Assembly: GCA_964447335.1 (NCBI GenBank)
Contig: CAYUSA010000012.1
Location: forward strand, 1 to 61,262
DNA length: 61,262 nt
Reading direction: 5' to 3'
Source of the DNA: HRBIN12 sp964447335
GTDB taxonomy: Bacteria > Actinomycetota > UBA4738 > HRBIN12
How positions within the stretch are numbered: the stretch's first letter is position 1; every line of letters begins with the position of its first letter. Below, in pieces: positions 26,987-35,803 of this stretch. The notes beneath the pieces are model-generated. The model was given only the letters and a program-made list of their open reading frames with translations, was not told the DNA's origin and did not search any database. A program made the translations under genes and the position numbers.

Positions 26987-28285
26987 CTACTGCTGCGTGA
27001 TCGGGAGGAAGATGTTGTCCCATTCCTCCGCCTGATCGTCGGACGTGATGCTGGCGCCGAACTTGGCCTTGCCCAGGATGGTGTCGTCGGGGAACGCGAA
27101 GGGGCTGTTCGCCGTGGTCGCCAGCTTGGTCGCGTAGCCCTTGTAGCCCTGGTCCTCGGCCTCGGCCGCGTCCTCCATGATGTTGTCCTGCACGCCCTCA
27201 CAGGGCGAGAGGTAGAGGACCCACTCCGTGACCATCGTCGCGATCTTCGGCTTGTAGAACCAGTCCATGGTCAGGGCGGCCCCGACCGGGTTCTCGGCTC
27301 CCACCGGGACCAGCATGTTGTCCTGCCAGAGCAGCGCGCCGTCCTCGGGGATGATGAACTCGAAGTCGCTGTACCCGGCCCAGACCTTGTAGTACAGGAC
27401 GTCGCCGGACCACGCCATCGTGACCGGGGTGTTCCCCGCGACGAAGTCGTCGATGTAGCCCTGGTCGTAGTACTGGCGCACCGTGCCCGAGTCACGCTGC
27501 TTCTGGAGCCAGGCGGCGGCTTCCTTCCACTCGTCCGGCCCCGACGTAGCCGGGTCGATGCCGAGGTTGATCATCACGAAGTCGGGCATGTCGGACTTCA
27601 GCATCCCCACGCTCTTCGTACCGACCTTGTCGGGGTTCGCGAGGTCGTCGAGCTTCGTGATCTCGCCGTTCACCTTCGTCTTGTCGTACCCGATGCCGGT
27701 GAACCCGCCCTGCCATGGCATCGAGTACGTGTTCCCCTCGTCGTACGAGGGGCTCCGCGCGAACGCCGTGGCGTTCTCATCGAAGAACGGCCGCTTCGAG
27801 GGGTCCAGCCGGTAGACCCAGTCGTTCCCGGTAAGCACGTTGAACTGCCGACCGTTCGTGATGACGATGATGTCCCACCCGGTGGAGTCGCCGGCCGAGA
27901 GTTGCGGCTGGATCTTGCCGAAGAACTCCTCGTTCGACTGGATGATCGCCTCGTAGTTGACGTCGATCCCCGTCTCGTCCTTGAACTCCTTCAGCGAGGG
28001 GTAGTAGACGTTGCCGTCCTTGTCCTTCGACTGGTCGATGTACAGGGGCCAGTTCGCGAAGTTGACCTTGGTGCCCGGCTCTCCGCCGAAGATCTCGGCC
28101 GGGTCGGTCCCCCCGTCGCCGCCGCCGCCGCCGCCGTCGCCGCCGCACGCCGCGAGCAGCGCCGCCAGGCTGACGCCCGCGATCCCCACCCCCGCGCCCT
28201 TCAAGACCGACCGTCGGGGCAGTCTCTTGCGCATGGCGTCCTGCAGCATCTGGTCCATGAGAGCGCGATCGTCGCGTTCGCTCAT
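26987..28285 (-). CDS. potD: Polyamine-type ABC substrate-binding lipoprotein (first copy)
   Basis: A 432-residue PotD/PotF-like lipoprotein. Twin arginines (PRRSVLKG, R24-R25) precede a hydrophobic stretch and the lipobox LLAAC with C47, so Tat export and lipidation are likely. A Gly/Asp-rich linker leads to VNFANWPLYID. Conserved later segments are WDIIVITNGRQF, VTMAWSGDVLYYK and NMLVPVGAENP. Start ATG 28285 overlaps the potA stop by ATGA. Confidence 0.88.
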   Translation of the reverse strand: MSERDDRALMDQMLQDAMRKRLPRRSVLKGAGVGIAGVSLAALLAACGGDGGGGGGDGGTDPAEIFGGEPGTKVNFANWPLYIDQSKDKDGNVYYPSLKEFKDETGIDVNYEAIIQSNEEFFGKIQPQLSAGDSTGWDIIVITNGRQFNVLTGNDWVYRLDPSKRPFFDENATAFARSPSYDEGNTYSMPWQGGFTGIGYDKTKVNGEITKLDDLANPDKVGTKSVGMLKSDMPDFVMINLGIDPATSGPDEWKEAAAWLQKQRDSGTVRQYYDQGYIDDFVAGNTPVTMAWSGDVLYYKVWAGYSDFEFIIPEDGALLWQDNMLVPVGAENPVGAALTMDWFYKPKIATMVTEWVLYLSPCEGVQDNIMEDAAEAEDQGYKGYATKLATTANSPFAFPDDTILGKAKFGASITSDDQAEEWDNIFLPITQQ

Positions 28286-29409
28286 ACCTGTTCCCCCTCC
28301 ATTGAGAGCCCCTCCTGCGGCAGCACGGCGAAGGTGTGCCCCCACTGCCAGGACAGCCGGACCCGCTCGCCCGGGTGAGGCGGCGGCGTGTCGCCGAGGT
28401 TCTGCACCCACACCGTCAGGGTGTGGCCGCCTGGCCCCTCGACCTTGTACTGGTGGCTGACCCCGATGTACGTGGACATCCGGAGCAAGCCGGGGATGCT
28501 GTTGTCCCCGGATGACGGCTCGCTCTCGTCCTCCGGGCTGATGTGGATCTTCTCCGGGCGAACCCCCACCTTCACGGTCGCACCCGTGCGGAAGGGCGCC
28601 CGGTCCGAGGGGAGGTTCACGACGTGGCCGCCCGGAAGGAGCACCGTGGCGACGCCGTTCGACTGCTCCTTCAGCTCGCCCTCGAGCATGTTGGAGGCGC
28701 CGAGGAACCCCGCAACGAACTCGGTCTGCGGGTTCTCGTAGACCTCCTCGGGCGGTCCGATCTGCTCGATCTTACCCTGGCGCATCACGGCCAGGCGATC
28801 GGACATCGTCATGGCCTCCTCCTGGTCGTGCGTCACGTAGACGAACGTGATGCCGACCTCGGCCTGGATGTGCTTCAGCTCGAGCTGCATCTGCTTGCGG
28901 AGCTTCAGGTCGAGGGCCCCCAGGGGCTCGTCGAGGAGCAGCACCTTCGGGCTGTTGACCAGCGCGCGGGCGAGCGCCACCCGCTGCTGCTGGCCGCCGG
29001 ACATCTGCGACGGCTTGCGCTTCTCGAACCCGAGCAGGTCGACCAGCTTCATCGACTCCTTCACCCGGGTCGCGATGTCGCCCTTTCCCACCTTCTTCCG
29101 CCGGAGCCCGAACGCCACGTTCTCGTAGACGTTGAGGTGCGGGAACAAGGCGTAGGACTGGAACACCGTGTTCACGTCGCGCCGGTACGGAGGCAGGTCC
29201 GTCACGTCGCGACCCTTCAGGTAGATCGTGCCGCGGGTGGGCTCCTCGAAGCCGCCGATCATCCGCAGCGTGGTGGTCTTCCCACAGCCCGAGGGTCCGA
29301 GCATGCTGAAGAACTCACCCTCGGGGATGTCGAGCGAGAGGTCGTCGACGGCAACCGTCTCACCGAAATCCTTCGTGACCCGTTCGAGCCGAACGTCGAC
29401 TTCCGGCAC
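28282..29409 (-). CDS. potA: Polyamine-type ABC transporter ATPase PotA
   Basis: A 375-residue ATPase. Walker A GPSGCGKTT is at 38-46, signature MSGGQQQR near 135, Walker B VLLLDEPLGALD, and the switch histidine in YVTHDQEEAMTMSD. The last 110 residues form the TOBE regulatory domain with GVRPEKIHI. First gene of potA-D-B-C-D2. Start GTG 29409 with GGGGG upstream; a CATAAT box and a palindrome lie just ahead. Confidence 0.93.
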   Translation of the reverse strand: MPEVDVRLERVTKDFGETVAVDDLSLDIPEGEFFSMLGPSGCGKTTTLRMIGGFEEPTRGTIYLKGRDVTDLPPYRRDVNTVFQSYALFPHLNVYENVAFGLRRKKVGKGDIATRVKESMKLVDLLGFEKRKPSQMSGGQQQRVALARALVNSPKVLLLDEPLGALDLKLRKQMQLELKHIQAEVGITFVYVTHDQEEAMTMSDRLAVMRQGKIEQIGPPEEVYENPQTEFVAGFLGASNMLEGELKEQSNGVATVLLPGGHVVNLPSDRAPFRTGATVKVGVRPEKIHISPEDESEPSSGDNSIPGLLRMSTYIGVSHQYKVEGPGGHTLTVWVQNLGDTPPPHPGERVRLSWQWGHTFAVLPQEGLSMEGEQV

Positions 29410-29425
29410 TTCGCCCCCTTCGGTT

Positions 29426-29449
29426 TGAACGCCGTTCAGCGGGATTATG
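29426..29449 (-). promoter_or_regulatory. pot operon -10 box and adjacent palindrome
   Basis: CATAAT (29444-29449 on the minus strand) is followed 5 bases later by the perfect inverted repeat TGAACG-G-CGTTCA (29426-29438), which would cover the transcription start. This is a good operator position. A degenerate relative, TGAAC-AA-CGTTA, lies about 110 bases upstream (29537-29548). The binding protein is unknown. Confidence 0.5.
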
Positions 29450-29485
29450 CCCCAGGACGGCGCGCATCATCATCCCAACCGGCCG

Positions 29486-29505
29486 CCGAGGGGGATGGCC
29501 CTCGG
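29486..29505 (-). terminator. Hairpin downstream of the wecA-like gene
   Basis: CCGAGGG (29486-29492) pairs perfectly with CCCTCGG (29499-29505) over a 6-base loop, about 100 bases beyond the stop of the wecA-like gene. No U run follows, so it is only a candidate terminator. The 192-base interval 29410-29601 holds this hairpin and the pot promoter, and no gene. Confidence 0.45.
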
Positions 29506-29601
29506 GCAGCGGGCCTACCCAGTGAGTTGTACGGGCTGAACAACGTTACGAGATGACGGGCGCGAGTGGAAGGTTCGGGGAAGGGAAATCGGACCTTCGG
29601 C

Positions 29602-30825
29602 CTATGTCGCCGAGGCGTCCCGCCGTGGCTCGGCTTCGGCGGACCCAACCGCCCCGACCGCCGGCGCGGAGGGCTCGGCCACAGGAGCCGGCGCGGTGAG
29701 CTCGGCCGCGGCGCGGCCGTTGCCGGTCGCGTCGCTGCCGTGCGGGGTGCGGTCCCGCATCAGCTTGGGGAGCACGGCCGCGAGCAGCATCGCGCCCGTC
29801 ACGATCGTGATCACGACCAGGCGGCCGTCGATGAACGCGACCGCGAGCGCGCAGCCCGAGATCAGGGCGCTCCACAGGTACATGAGCATCACCGCCTGCC
29901 TCTGCGAGTGACCGATGTCCATGAGGCGGTGATGGATGTGCTCCTTGTCCGCGTGGTGGATCCCGAGTCCCTTGCGCATCCGCCGGACGATCGCGAGCAC
30001 GACGTCCAGGAACGGGATCGCGAGCACGAGCAACGGCAGCGCCACGGGGATCGCGACGGCGGCGAGGTCTCCGCCGGAGGGCGGGAACGGGTTGCGGCCC
30101 ACGCCGGCGATGGTGGCGACGGCCATCATCAGCCCGAGCAGGCCCGAGCCCGTGTCGCCCATGAAGATCCTGGCGGGGAAGAAGTTCCAGGGCAGGAACC
30201 CGATCGCGGCCCCGGCCACGATGGCGGACAGCAGGGCCGCGCTCGAGGGATCCGGTCCAGCCGTCGGGCCGAGCGCCATGTACAGGAAGAACGAGACGGC
30301 CCCGATCGCGACCATCCCGGCGGCGAGGCCGTCGAGCCCGTCGACGAGGTTCACCGCGTTCACCATCGCGGCGATCCACAGCACGGTGAGCGGGACCGCC
30401 ATGTCCGGAGAGAGCGACAGCACCCCCTGGCCCGGGAAGTAGAAGAACAGGAGCTGGACGCCCGAGAGCACGAGCAGCCCGGCGGCCAGGATCTGACCCG
30501 AGAGCTTCCCGAGCGCGCTGAGTCCCCGCGTGTCGTCGATCAGCCCGACGAGCACGATGACCACGGCCGCGACGAACGCCGCATCGAGCTCGGAGGTCGT
30601 CTCGTGCAGGCCCGCGAGCGACGGGAGCGTCCTCGAGACCACGAGGCCCGCGACCACCCCGGCGAAGATGCCGAGTCCGCCGGCCGTGGGCGTCGGCTTC
30701 GGGTGCACCTTGCGGTCCGACGGGTGGTCGATCCATCCGAGGCCGAGGGAGAGCCGCCGGACCAGAGGCGTCACGACGAAGGTGACACCCGCGCTTGCAG
30801 CGAAGGCGACGAGGTACGGCAGCAC
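29602..30825 (-). CDS. WecA/TagO-like undecaprenyl-phosphate sugar-1-phosphate transferase
   Basis: A 407-residue membrane enzyme of the MraY/WecA superfamily with about ten helices. Motifs: LIDDTRG (Mg-binding DD), NAVNLVDGLDGLAAG, FMGDTGSG, and HADKEHIHHRLMDIGHSQRQ, the last identifying the WecA/TagO branch rather than MraY. It should transfer GlcNAc-1-P or a similar sugar phosphate to undecaprenyl phosphate, starting a wall glycopolymer. About 60 C-terminal residues are an Ala/Pro-rich tail. Start GTG 30825 lies 9 bases after a TACCAT box. Confidence 0.9.
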   Translation of the reverse strand: MLPYLVAFAASAGVTFVVTPLVRRLSLGLGWIDHPSDRKVHPKPTPTAGGLGIFAGVVAGLVVSRTLPSLAGLHETTSELDAAFVAAVVIVLVGLIDDTRGLSALGKLSGQILAAGLLVLSGVQLLFFYFPGQGVLSLSPDMAVPLTVLWIAAMVNAVNLVDGLDGLAAGMVAIGAVSFFLYMALGPTAGPDPSSAALLSAIVAGAAIGFLPWNFFPARIFMGDTGSGLLGLMMAVATIAGVGRNPFPPSGGDLAAVAIPVALPLLVLAIPFLDVVLAIVRRMRKGLGIHHADKEHIHHRLMDIGHSQRQAVMLMYLWSALISGCALAVAFIDGRLVVITIVTGAMLLAAVLPKLMRDRTPHGSDATGNGRAAAELTAPAPVAEPSAPAVGAVGSAEAEPRRDASAT

Positions 30826-30834
30826 GTGCCCAGG

Positions 30835-30840
30835 ATGGTA
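30835..30840 (-). promoter_or_regulatory. -10 box TACCAT of the wecA-like gene
   Basis: TACCAT ends 9 bases before GTG 30825, the spacing of a leaderless or near-leaderless start. It follows immediately after the glyA terminator hairpin. Confidence 0.4.
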
Positions 30841-30845
30841 CCCCT

Positions 30846-30861
30846 CGGCGCCTCGGCGCCG
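30846..30861 (-). terminator. Hairpin just after glyA
   Basis: CGGCGCC (30846-30852) and GGCGCCG (30855-30861) are perfect inverted arms ending 5 bases beyond the glyA stop. No U run is present. Confidence 0.5.
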
Positions 30862-30866
30862 TGAGC

Positions 30867-32132
30867 TCAGTCCGGGTAGACGGGGAAGCGAGCGGTGAGG
30901 TCGGCGACACGCCCGCGGCAGGAGGCCTTGATGGCCTCGTCGGCGGGGTCGCGCAGGACCTGCCCGAGGATGCCCGCGATCTCGCGCATCTCGGGCTCGT
31001 CCATGCCGAGGGTCGCGGGGCCCGGCGTGCCCACGCGGATCCCCGAGGGGTTGAGCGGCGGCATCGGATCGAAGGGGATGCCGTTCTTGTTAAGGCAGAT
31101 GCCGACCTCGTCGCACACGGCCTCGGCATCGCGCCCGCTGATGCCGAACGGACGCAGGTCGGCGAGGGCCATGTGCGAATCCGTCCCGCCGGAGACGATC
31201 CGGAGCCCCTCCTCGCCGAGCGCCGCCGCAAGCGCCCTCGATGTCCGCACGGTGCGCGCGGCGTAGTCGCCGAACGCCGGGGCCATCGCCTCCTTCAGCG
31301 CAACGGCCTTGGCCGCGATCGCGTTCTCGATCGGCCCGCCCTGCATCATCGGGAACACGGCCTTGTCGATCGCCTTCGCGTGCTCCTCGCGGCACAGGAT
31401 GATCGCGCCCCGAGGGCCGCGCAGCGTCTTGTGCGTGGTGAAGGTCACGACGTCGGCATGCGGCACGGGGCTCGGGTAGGCCCCGCCGGCGACGAGACCG
31501 ATGAAGTGGGAGGCGTCGACCCACAGCAGCGCCCCGACCTCGTCCGCGATGGCACGGAACGTCGCGAAGTCGATCGCGCGCGGGTAGGCGGTGAACCCGG
31601 CGAGCAGGATCTTCGGCCGATGCTCCCTCGCGAGGTCGCGGATCCGGTCCATGTCGATCTGCTCGGTCTGCGGGTCGACCTCGTAGCCGACGAAGCTGAA
31701 CCACATGCCGGACACGTTCACGGGCGAGCCGTGCGTGAGATGCCCGCCGTGCGCGAGGACTAGCCCGAGCACCACGTCGTCCGAGCGGGGCTCGAGGAAC
31801 GCCCCGAAGACCGCCATGTTCGCCTGCGCGCCCGCGTGCGGCTGGACGTTCGCGTGGTCGGCCCCGAAGAGCTCCTTCGCGCGGTCGATCGCGAGGCGCT
31901 CGACGACGTCGACGAACTCGCACCCGCCGTAGTAACGGCGTCCGGGGTAGCCCTCGGCGTACTTGTTGTTCATCGTCGACGCGAGGGCGGCGAGGACCGC
32001 CGGGCTCGCGTAGTTCTCGGAGGCGACGAGCCGCACCGTGCCCCGCTCCCGGGCGAGCTCGGAGGCGATCGCGCCGGCGACCTCGGGATCGTCGTCCGCG
32101 AGCGCGTCCCAGTCGGCCACGAACCCCTTCAT
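30867..32132 (-). CDS. glyA: Serine hydroxymethyltransferase
   Basis: A 421-residue PLP enzyme making glycine and 5,10-methylene-tetrahydrofolate from serine. Seen: LVASENYASP, EGYPGRRYYGG, the PLP lysine in TFTTHKTLRGPRG, and the C-terminal PSGIRVGTPG. The usual VDMAHxAGL around the PLP-pyridine aspartate reads VDASHFIGLVAGG, with Asp and His kept, so activity is expected. Its start overlaps the rpiB stop by ATGA. Confidence 0.96.
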   Translation of the reverse strand: MKGFVADWDALADDDPEVAGAIASELARERGTVRLVASENYASPAVLAALASTMNNKYAEGYPGRRYYGGCEFVDVVERLAIDRAKELFGADHANVQPHAGAQANMAVFGAFLEPRSDDVVLGLVLAHGGHLTHGSPVNVSGMWFSFVGYEVDPQTEQIDMDRIRDLAREHRPKILLAGFTAYPRAIDFATFRAIADEVGALLWVDASHFIGLVAGGAYPSPVPHADVVTFTTHKTLRGPRGAIILCREEHAKAIDKAVFPMMQGGPIENAIAAKAVALKEAMAPAFGDYAARTVRTSRALAAALGEEGLRIVSGGTDSHMALADLRPFGISGRDAEAVCDEVGICLNKNGIPFDPMPPLNPSGIRVGTPGPATLGMDEPEMREIAGILGQVLRDPADEAIKASCRGRVADLTARFPVYPD

Positions 32133-32575
32133 CGCTCCTCCCGTTCGATCTCCGAGATCAGCTCCAGCCGGTGCGCGTGACGCCCGGCCTCGAACGCCGT
32201 CTCGAGCCAGACCCGGACGATCTCCCTCGCGAGGGCCGGGGCCACGATCCTGCCGCCCATCGTGAGGACGTTGGCGTCGTTGTGCAGCCGGGACAGGCGC
32301 GCGGTGAACAGGTCGTGGCAGAGCGCGGCGCGGATCCCGTGGACCTTGTTCGCCGCGATCTGCTCGCCTTGCCCGGAGCCGCCGAACAGCATCGCGCGGT
32401 CTGCCCGGCCGGCGATCACCTCGCGGGCGGCGGCCGCGCAGAAGGGCGGGTAGTCAACCGGGGTCTCGGAATCGGTGCCGAGGTCGAGCACCTCGTGCCC
32501 CTGCTCCAGGAGGAAGCCCTTCACGTTCTCCTTCAGCGCGAACCCGGCGTGGTCGGCTCCGAGGGCGATCCGCAT
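32129..32575 (-). CDS. rpiB: Ribose-5-phosphate isomerase B
   Basis: A 148-residue RpiB/LacAB-fold enzyme interconverting ribose-5-P and ribulose-5-P. MRIALGADHAGFALKE, DYPPFCAAAARE (with the active-site cysteine), GSGQGEQIAANK and HNDANVLTMGGR are family signatures. Start ATG 32575 follows the phosphatase stop by one base. Confidence 0.94.
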   Translation of the reverse strand: MRIALGADHAGFALKENVKGFLLEQGHEVLDLGTDSETPVDYPPFCAAAAREVIAGRADRAMLFGGSGQGEQIAANKVHGIRAALCHDLFTARLSRLHNDANVLTMGGRIVAPALAREIVRVWLETAFEAGRHAHRLELISEIEREER

Positions 32576-32576
32576 C

Positions 32577-33167
32577 TCAGGCCTCCGCCGCGGCGGCACC
32601 GGAGCCCGCCGTCCCGGTCCCGGCGAGGTCGTCCGCGAGGCGCCCGCACCACTCCTCGAGCTCCCAGGCGATCGCGCGGTACCCCTCGAACGGCATCCCG
32701 AGCGGGTCCACGACGTCCTCGTCGTGCGGGTTGCCCGGGAAGCCGCTGCGGCGGAGGGCATCGGCTTCACGCACGCGCTCGGCGAGACCCGTGGCCTGAT
32801 CGCGCGCCGGGAGCGCCTCCACGAGACGCACGAGCTCCTTCAGCGTGAACGTCCTCGAGGCGGCCTCGGGCAAGAGCCGAACGACCTCCCACCGGTGCTC
32901 GGCGGCCATCGCGAGCACGAGGTCGGCGCCGGCGACGTGCTCCGCAAGCAGGCGGCGGGCGGTGTGGCCGGAGATGTCGACGCCCCTCTCGGCGGCGGCC
33001 GCGACGGACTCGGGCGTCGCGCCGGAGCCCTCCCAGCCGGCCGTCCCGGCCGAGGCAACGAGCGGTGCGTCCTCGCCCAGTCGCGCCTGCAGGCCGGCAC
33101 GGAGCATGCCCTCGGCGACGGGCGAGCGGCACACGTTCCCGGTGCACACGACGAGGACGGAGGCCAT
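32577..33167 (-). CDS. Low-molecular-weight protein-tyrosine-phosphatase family protein
   Basis: A 196-residue protein. The phosphate loop VCTGNVCRSP gives C8-x5-R14 and the general-acid loop near residue 158 reads DEDVVDPLGMP. It is about 40 residues longer than the minimal family, with an Ala/Gly-rich tail. Such proteins in this gene neighbourhood are annotated as protein-arginine or protein-tyrosine phosphatases; the target is unknown. ATG 33167 follows a TAGACT box (33177-33182) by 9 bases. Confidence 0.9.
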   Translation of the reverse strand: MASVLVVCTGNVCRSPVAEGMLRAGLQARLGEDAPLVASAGTAGWEGSGATPESVAAAAERGVDISGHTARRLLAEHVAGADLVLAMAAEHRWEVVRLLPEAASRTFTLKELVRLVEALPARDQATGLAERVREADALRRSGFPGNPHDEDVVDPLGMPFEGYRAIAWELEEWCGRLADDLAGTGTAGSGAAAAEA

Positions 33168-33176
33168 GGGACCGGG

Positions 33177-33182
33177 AGTCTA
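33177..33182 (-). promoter_or_regulatory. -10 box TAGACT of the phosphatase-rpiB-glyA operon
   Basis: TAGACT ends 9 bases before ATG 33167 in the 43-base gap after the sua5 gene, suggesting a leaderless promoter for the three downstream genes. Confidence 0.4.
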
Positions 33183-33210
33183 CCGCGGTGCCCTGCGCCC
33201 TAGGTCCGGC

Positions 33211-33810
33211 TCAGGCATCGGCGAGCGCGGCACGGAGCTCGTCCTCGCCCACGGCGCCGAGGCGCAGCACCCGGAGCTCGGACCCGTCGAGCGCCACGAC
33301 GGTCGAGGCGGAGCCCGCGATCGGCGCCGCCTCGCACAGGTAGACGTCGACGGTGTCGCCGAACACGGCGCGAAGGCCCTCGCAGGTCGTCGGCGTGGGC
33401 TCACCGCTGCGGTTCGCGCTCGTCACGGCGAGCGGCCCGGTGCTCGCGAGGACGGCGAGCGCGAGCGGATGGTGGGGCATGCGCACCGCGACGGTCGAGG
33501 CGTCCTCGCCGAGGTCCCACGTGCGGCTCCGCTCGGCGCGCGGCAGGACGAGCGAGAGCGGCCCCGGCCAGAAGCGACCGGCGAGTGCTCGCGCGCGATC
33601 GTCGAACACGGCGACCTCCTCGGCGGCTGCGCGGGAGGCGACGAGCACCGGCAGCGCGAGACCGCGCGGCCGGCCCTTCGCCTCGAACAGCCGGGCCGTG
33701 GCCGCGGGGTCGTCGGGCCTGGTGCCGACGCCGTAGACGGTGTCGGTCGGCAGCACGACGAGCCCACCGGCGAGGGCGGCCGCGACGGCATCCGCGATCG
33801 GATCGCTCAC
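33211..33810 (-). CDS. L-threonylcarbamoyladenylate synthase, Sua5/TsaC family
   Basis: A 199-residue single-domain YrdC-fold enzyme making threonylcarbamoyl-AMP for the t6A37 modification of ANN-decoding tRNAs. Conserved: LPTDTVYGVG, KGRPRGLALPVLV (KxR substrate motif), FWPGPLSLVLPR and TSANRSGEPTPTTC. It lacks the C-terminal Sua5 domain, so it is the short TsaC form. Start GTG 33810 overlaps the prmC stop as GTGA. Confidence 0.93.
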   Translation of the reverse strand: MSDPIADAVAAALAGGLVVLPTDTVYGVGTRPDDPAATARLFEAKGRPRGLALPVLVASRAAAEEVAVFDDRARALAGRFWPGPLSLVLPRAERSRTWDLGEDASTVAVRMPHHPLALAVLASTGPLAVTSANRSGEPTPTTCEGLRAVFGDTVDVYLCEAAPIAGSASTVVALDGSELRVLRLGAVGEDELRAALADA

Positions 33811-34637
33811 GGACGTCGCCCAACGACGACGCGGTCGCGCCCGGCGAGATCCTGCTCGACCCGTACGTCGGTGAACGAGGACCCCAGCGCGGAGGACACG
33901 TCCCTGCCCTGCGCGGCGCCGATCTCGACGGCGAGCACGCCGCCGTCCCGCAGCCACCGAGGCGCCTGGACCGCGAGACGCTCGTAGACCTCCAGACCGC
34001 CGACGAGCGCCAGCTCGGGGTCGGCGCGGACCTCGGCAGGGAGGTCCTCGTACTCCTGCCGCGTGACGTAGGGCGGGTTGCTCACGACGAGGTCGACCCA
34101 TCCACGGAGCTCCCGCGGCAGGGGCTCGAGGAGGTCGCCCTCCACGACCGTGACGTTGAGCCCGAGACGGCTCGCGTTCGCCGTCGCCAGCTCGACCGCC
34201 TCGGGCGAGCGGTCGGTCGCGAGCACCGCGGCGTCCGGTCGTTCGTCCTTCACCGCGAGCGCGATCGCGCCCGTCCCGGTACCGACGTCCACGACGACGG
34301 GCGCCTCGGCTCGTGAGAGCGTCGCGAGCGCGACCTCGACGAGGATCTCGGTCTCCGGGCGCGGGACGAACACGCCGGGACGCACCTCGAGCACGATCCC
34401 GCGGAACGCCTGCTCGCCGGTGAGGTGCTGCAAGGGCGTTCCGGCGCAGCGCTGACACAGCGCCCGGCCGAACATCCGGGCCTCGCGGGCGTCGAGTCCC
34501 TGCGAACGCGCGTACAGGCCGGCTCGGTCGCTTCCGAGCACATGACCGAGCAGCACCTCGGCGCTCGCGTCGGGGCTCTCGACACCGTGACGTTCGAGGT
34601 ATCCGCTCGCCCGCCGCAGGACCTCGGAGGGCCGCAT
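33807..34637 (-). CDS. prmC: Release-factor glutamine methyltransferase PrmC
   Basis: A 276-residue SAM enzyme that methylates the GGQ glutamine of release factors. It has an N-terminal helical domain with LQHLTGEQAFRG, the SAM loop VVDVGTGTGAIALAV and the catalytic NPPY (SNPPYV). Start ATG 34637 is 4 bases after the prfA stop; an upstream ATG at 34655 would overlap prfA. Its substrate RF1 is encoded directly upstream. Confidence 0.95.
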   Translation of the reverse strand: MRPSEVLRRASGYLERHGVESPDASAEVLLGHVLGSDRAGLYARSQGLDAREARMFGRALCQRCAGTPLQHLTGEQAFRGIVLEVRPGVFVPRPETEILVEVALATLSRAEAPVVVDVGTGTGAIALAVKDERPDAAVLATDRSPEAVELATANASRLGLNVTVVEGDLLEPLPRELRGWVDLVVSNPPYVTRQEYEDLPAEVRADPELALVGGLEVYERLAVQAPRWLRDGGVLAVEIGAAQGRDVSSALGSSFTDVRVEQDLAGRDRVVVGRRP

Positions 34638-34641
34638 CGGC

Positions 34642-35721
34642 TCAGCCCCGCACATCGCCGCGGAGCTGCGCCGCGCGCTCGGCCGAAAGGAGCGCGTCCA
34701 CGAAGCCGTCGATGTCGCCTTCGAGCACGCCCTGGAGCTGGTGCAGGGTCACCTTCACCCGGTGGTCGGTCACCCGGTTCTCGGGGAAGTTGTAGGTGCG
34801 GATCTTCTCGGCCCGCTCCCCCGTCCCGACCTGCGAACGGCGGGAGGCGGCCTCCTTGGCGGCCTCCTCCTCCTGCGCCCGCGCCAGCAGTCGGGCGCGC
34901 AGGTAGCGCATCGCCTTCTCCTTGTTCTGGAGCTGGGAGCGCTCCTCCTGGCAGGCGACGACGATGCCCGTTGGCAGGTGGGTGATCCGCACGGCCGAGT
35001 CGGTGGTGTTCACGCTCTGGCCTCCCGGGCCGGAGGAGCGGTACACATCGACCTTGAGGTCCTCGAGCCGGACCTCGACCTCGACGTCCTCGGCCTCGGG
35101 CAGGACGGCGACGGTCGCCGTCGATGTGTGGATCCGCCCCGAGGACTCGGTCACGGGGACGCGCTGCACGCGGTGGACGCCAGATTCGTGCTTCAGGCGG
35201 GAGTACGCGCCCTTGCCGCGAACCTCGAGCACGACCTCCTTGAACCCGCCGAGGTCCGACGGCGACGCCGAGAGAACCTCGGTCTTCCAGCGCCGCCGCT
35301 CCGCGTAGTGGCGGTAGAGCTCGAACAGCTCTCCGGCCCACAGGGCCGCCTCCTCACCGCCCGCGCCGGCGCGGATCTCGACGAGCACGTCCTTCGCGTC
35401 GTTCGGGTCCTTCGGGACCAGGAGTTCCTCGAGGCTGGCTCGAACCTCGGCCATGCGCGCCTCGGCCGTCTCGGCCTCCTCGCGCAGGTACGCCGCCATC
35501 TCGGGGTCCGCCTCGTCCTTCGCCATCGTTCGAGCGTCCTCGGCCTGGCGTTCGGCGGCTCGGTACTCGCGGTACGGCACGACGATCGCCTGGAGCTCGG
35601 CGAAGTCCCTGCCGAGCGTCCGCAACCGGTCCGGGTCGCGCGCAACCTCGGGCGAGGCCATCTCGGCCTGCACCTGCTCGTAGCGCGTCTCGATGTCCCG
35701 GAGCCGGGCGTCGAAGTCCAT
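34642..35721 (-). CDS. prfA: Peptide chain release factor 1
   Basis: A 359-residue RF1 that ends translation at UAA and UAG. The GGQ motif lies in SSGPGGQSVNTTDSAVRI. The PxT stop-codon tripeptide is in RVPVTESSGR, and HTSTATVAVLPE is typical of RF1 rather than RF2. Start ATG 35721. The 82-base gap upstream shows no obvious structure. Confidence 0.97.
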   Translation of the reverse strand: MDFDARLRDIETRYEQVQAEMASPEVARDPDRLRTLGRDFAELQAIVVPYREYRAAERQAEDARTMAKDEADPEMAAYLREEAETAEARMAEVRASLEELLVPKDPNDAKDVLVEIRAGAGGEEAALWAGELFELYRHYAERRRWKTEVLSASPSDLGGFKEVVLEVRGKGAYSRLKHESGVHRVQRVPVTESSGRIHTSTATVAVLPEAEDVEVEVRLEDLKVDVYRSSGPGGQSVNTTDSAVRITHLPTGIVVACQEERSQLQNKEKAMRYLRARLLARAQEEEAAKEAASRRSQVGTGERAEKIRTYNFPENRVTDHRVKVTLHQLQGVLEGDIDGFVDALLSAERAAQLRGDVRG

Positions 35722-35803
35722 GCCCCGATCATCGCAGGTGGATCTCGCGATCGACGTGGCTCGCCAGACCGGCGGGCGGGAGGTGCGGAGGCGCTGTTGC
35801 GAG

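Noticed and set aside
23970..29409. Recent duplication or mobile-element origin of the twin binding proteins
   Set aside because: The two proteins are too diverged for a recent duplication and no transposase, inverted repeats or tRNA junction was seen nearby.
30867..32132. glyA as a diverged non-SHMT PLP enzyme because of VDASHF in place of VDMAHF
   Set aside because: The aspartate, histidine, PLP lysine and folate-site residues are all in place and length is normal.
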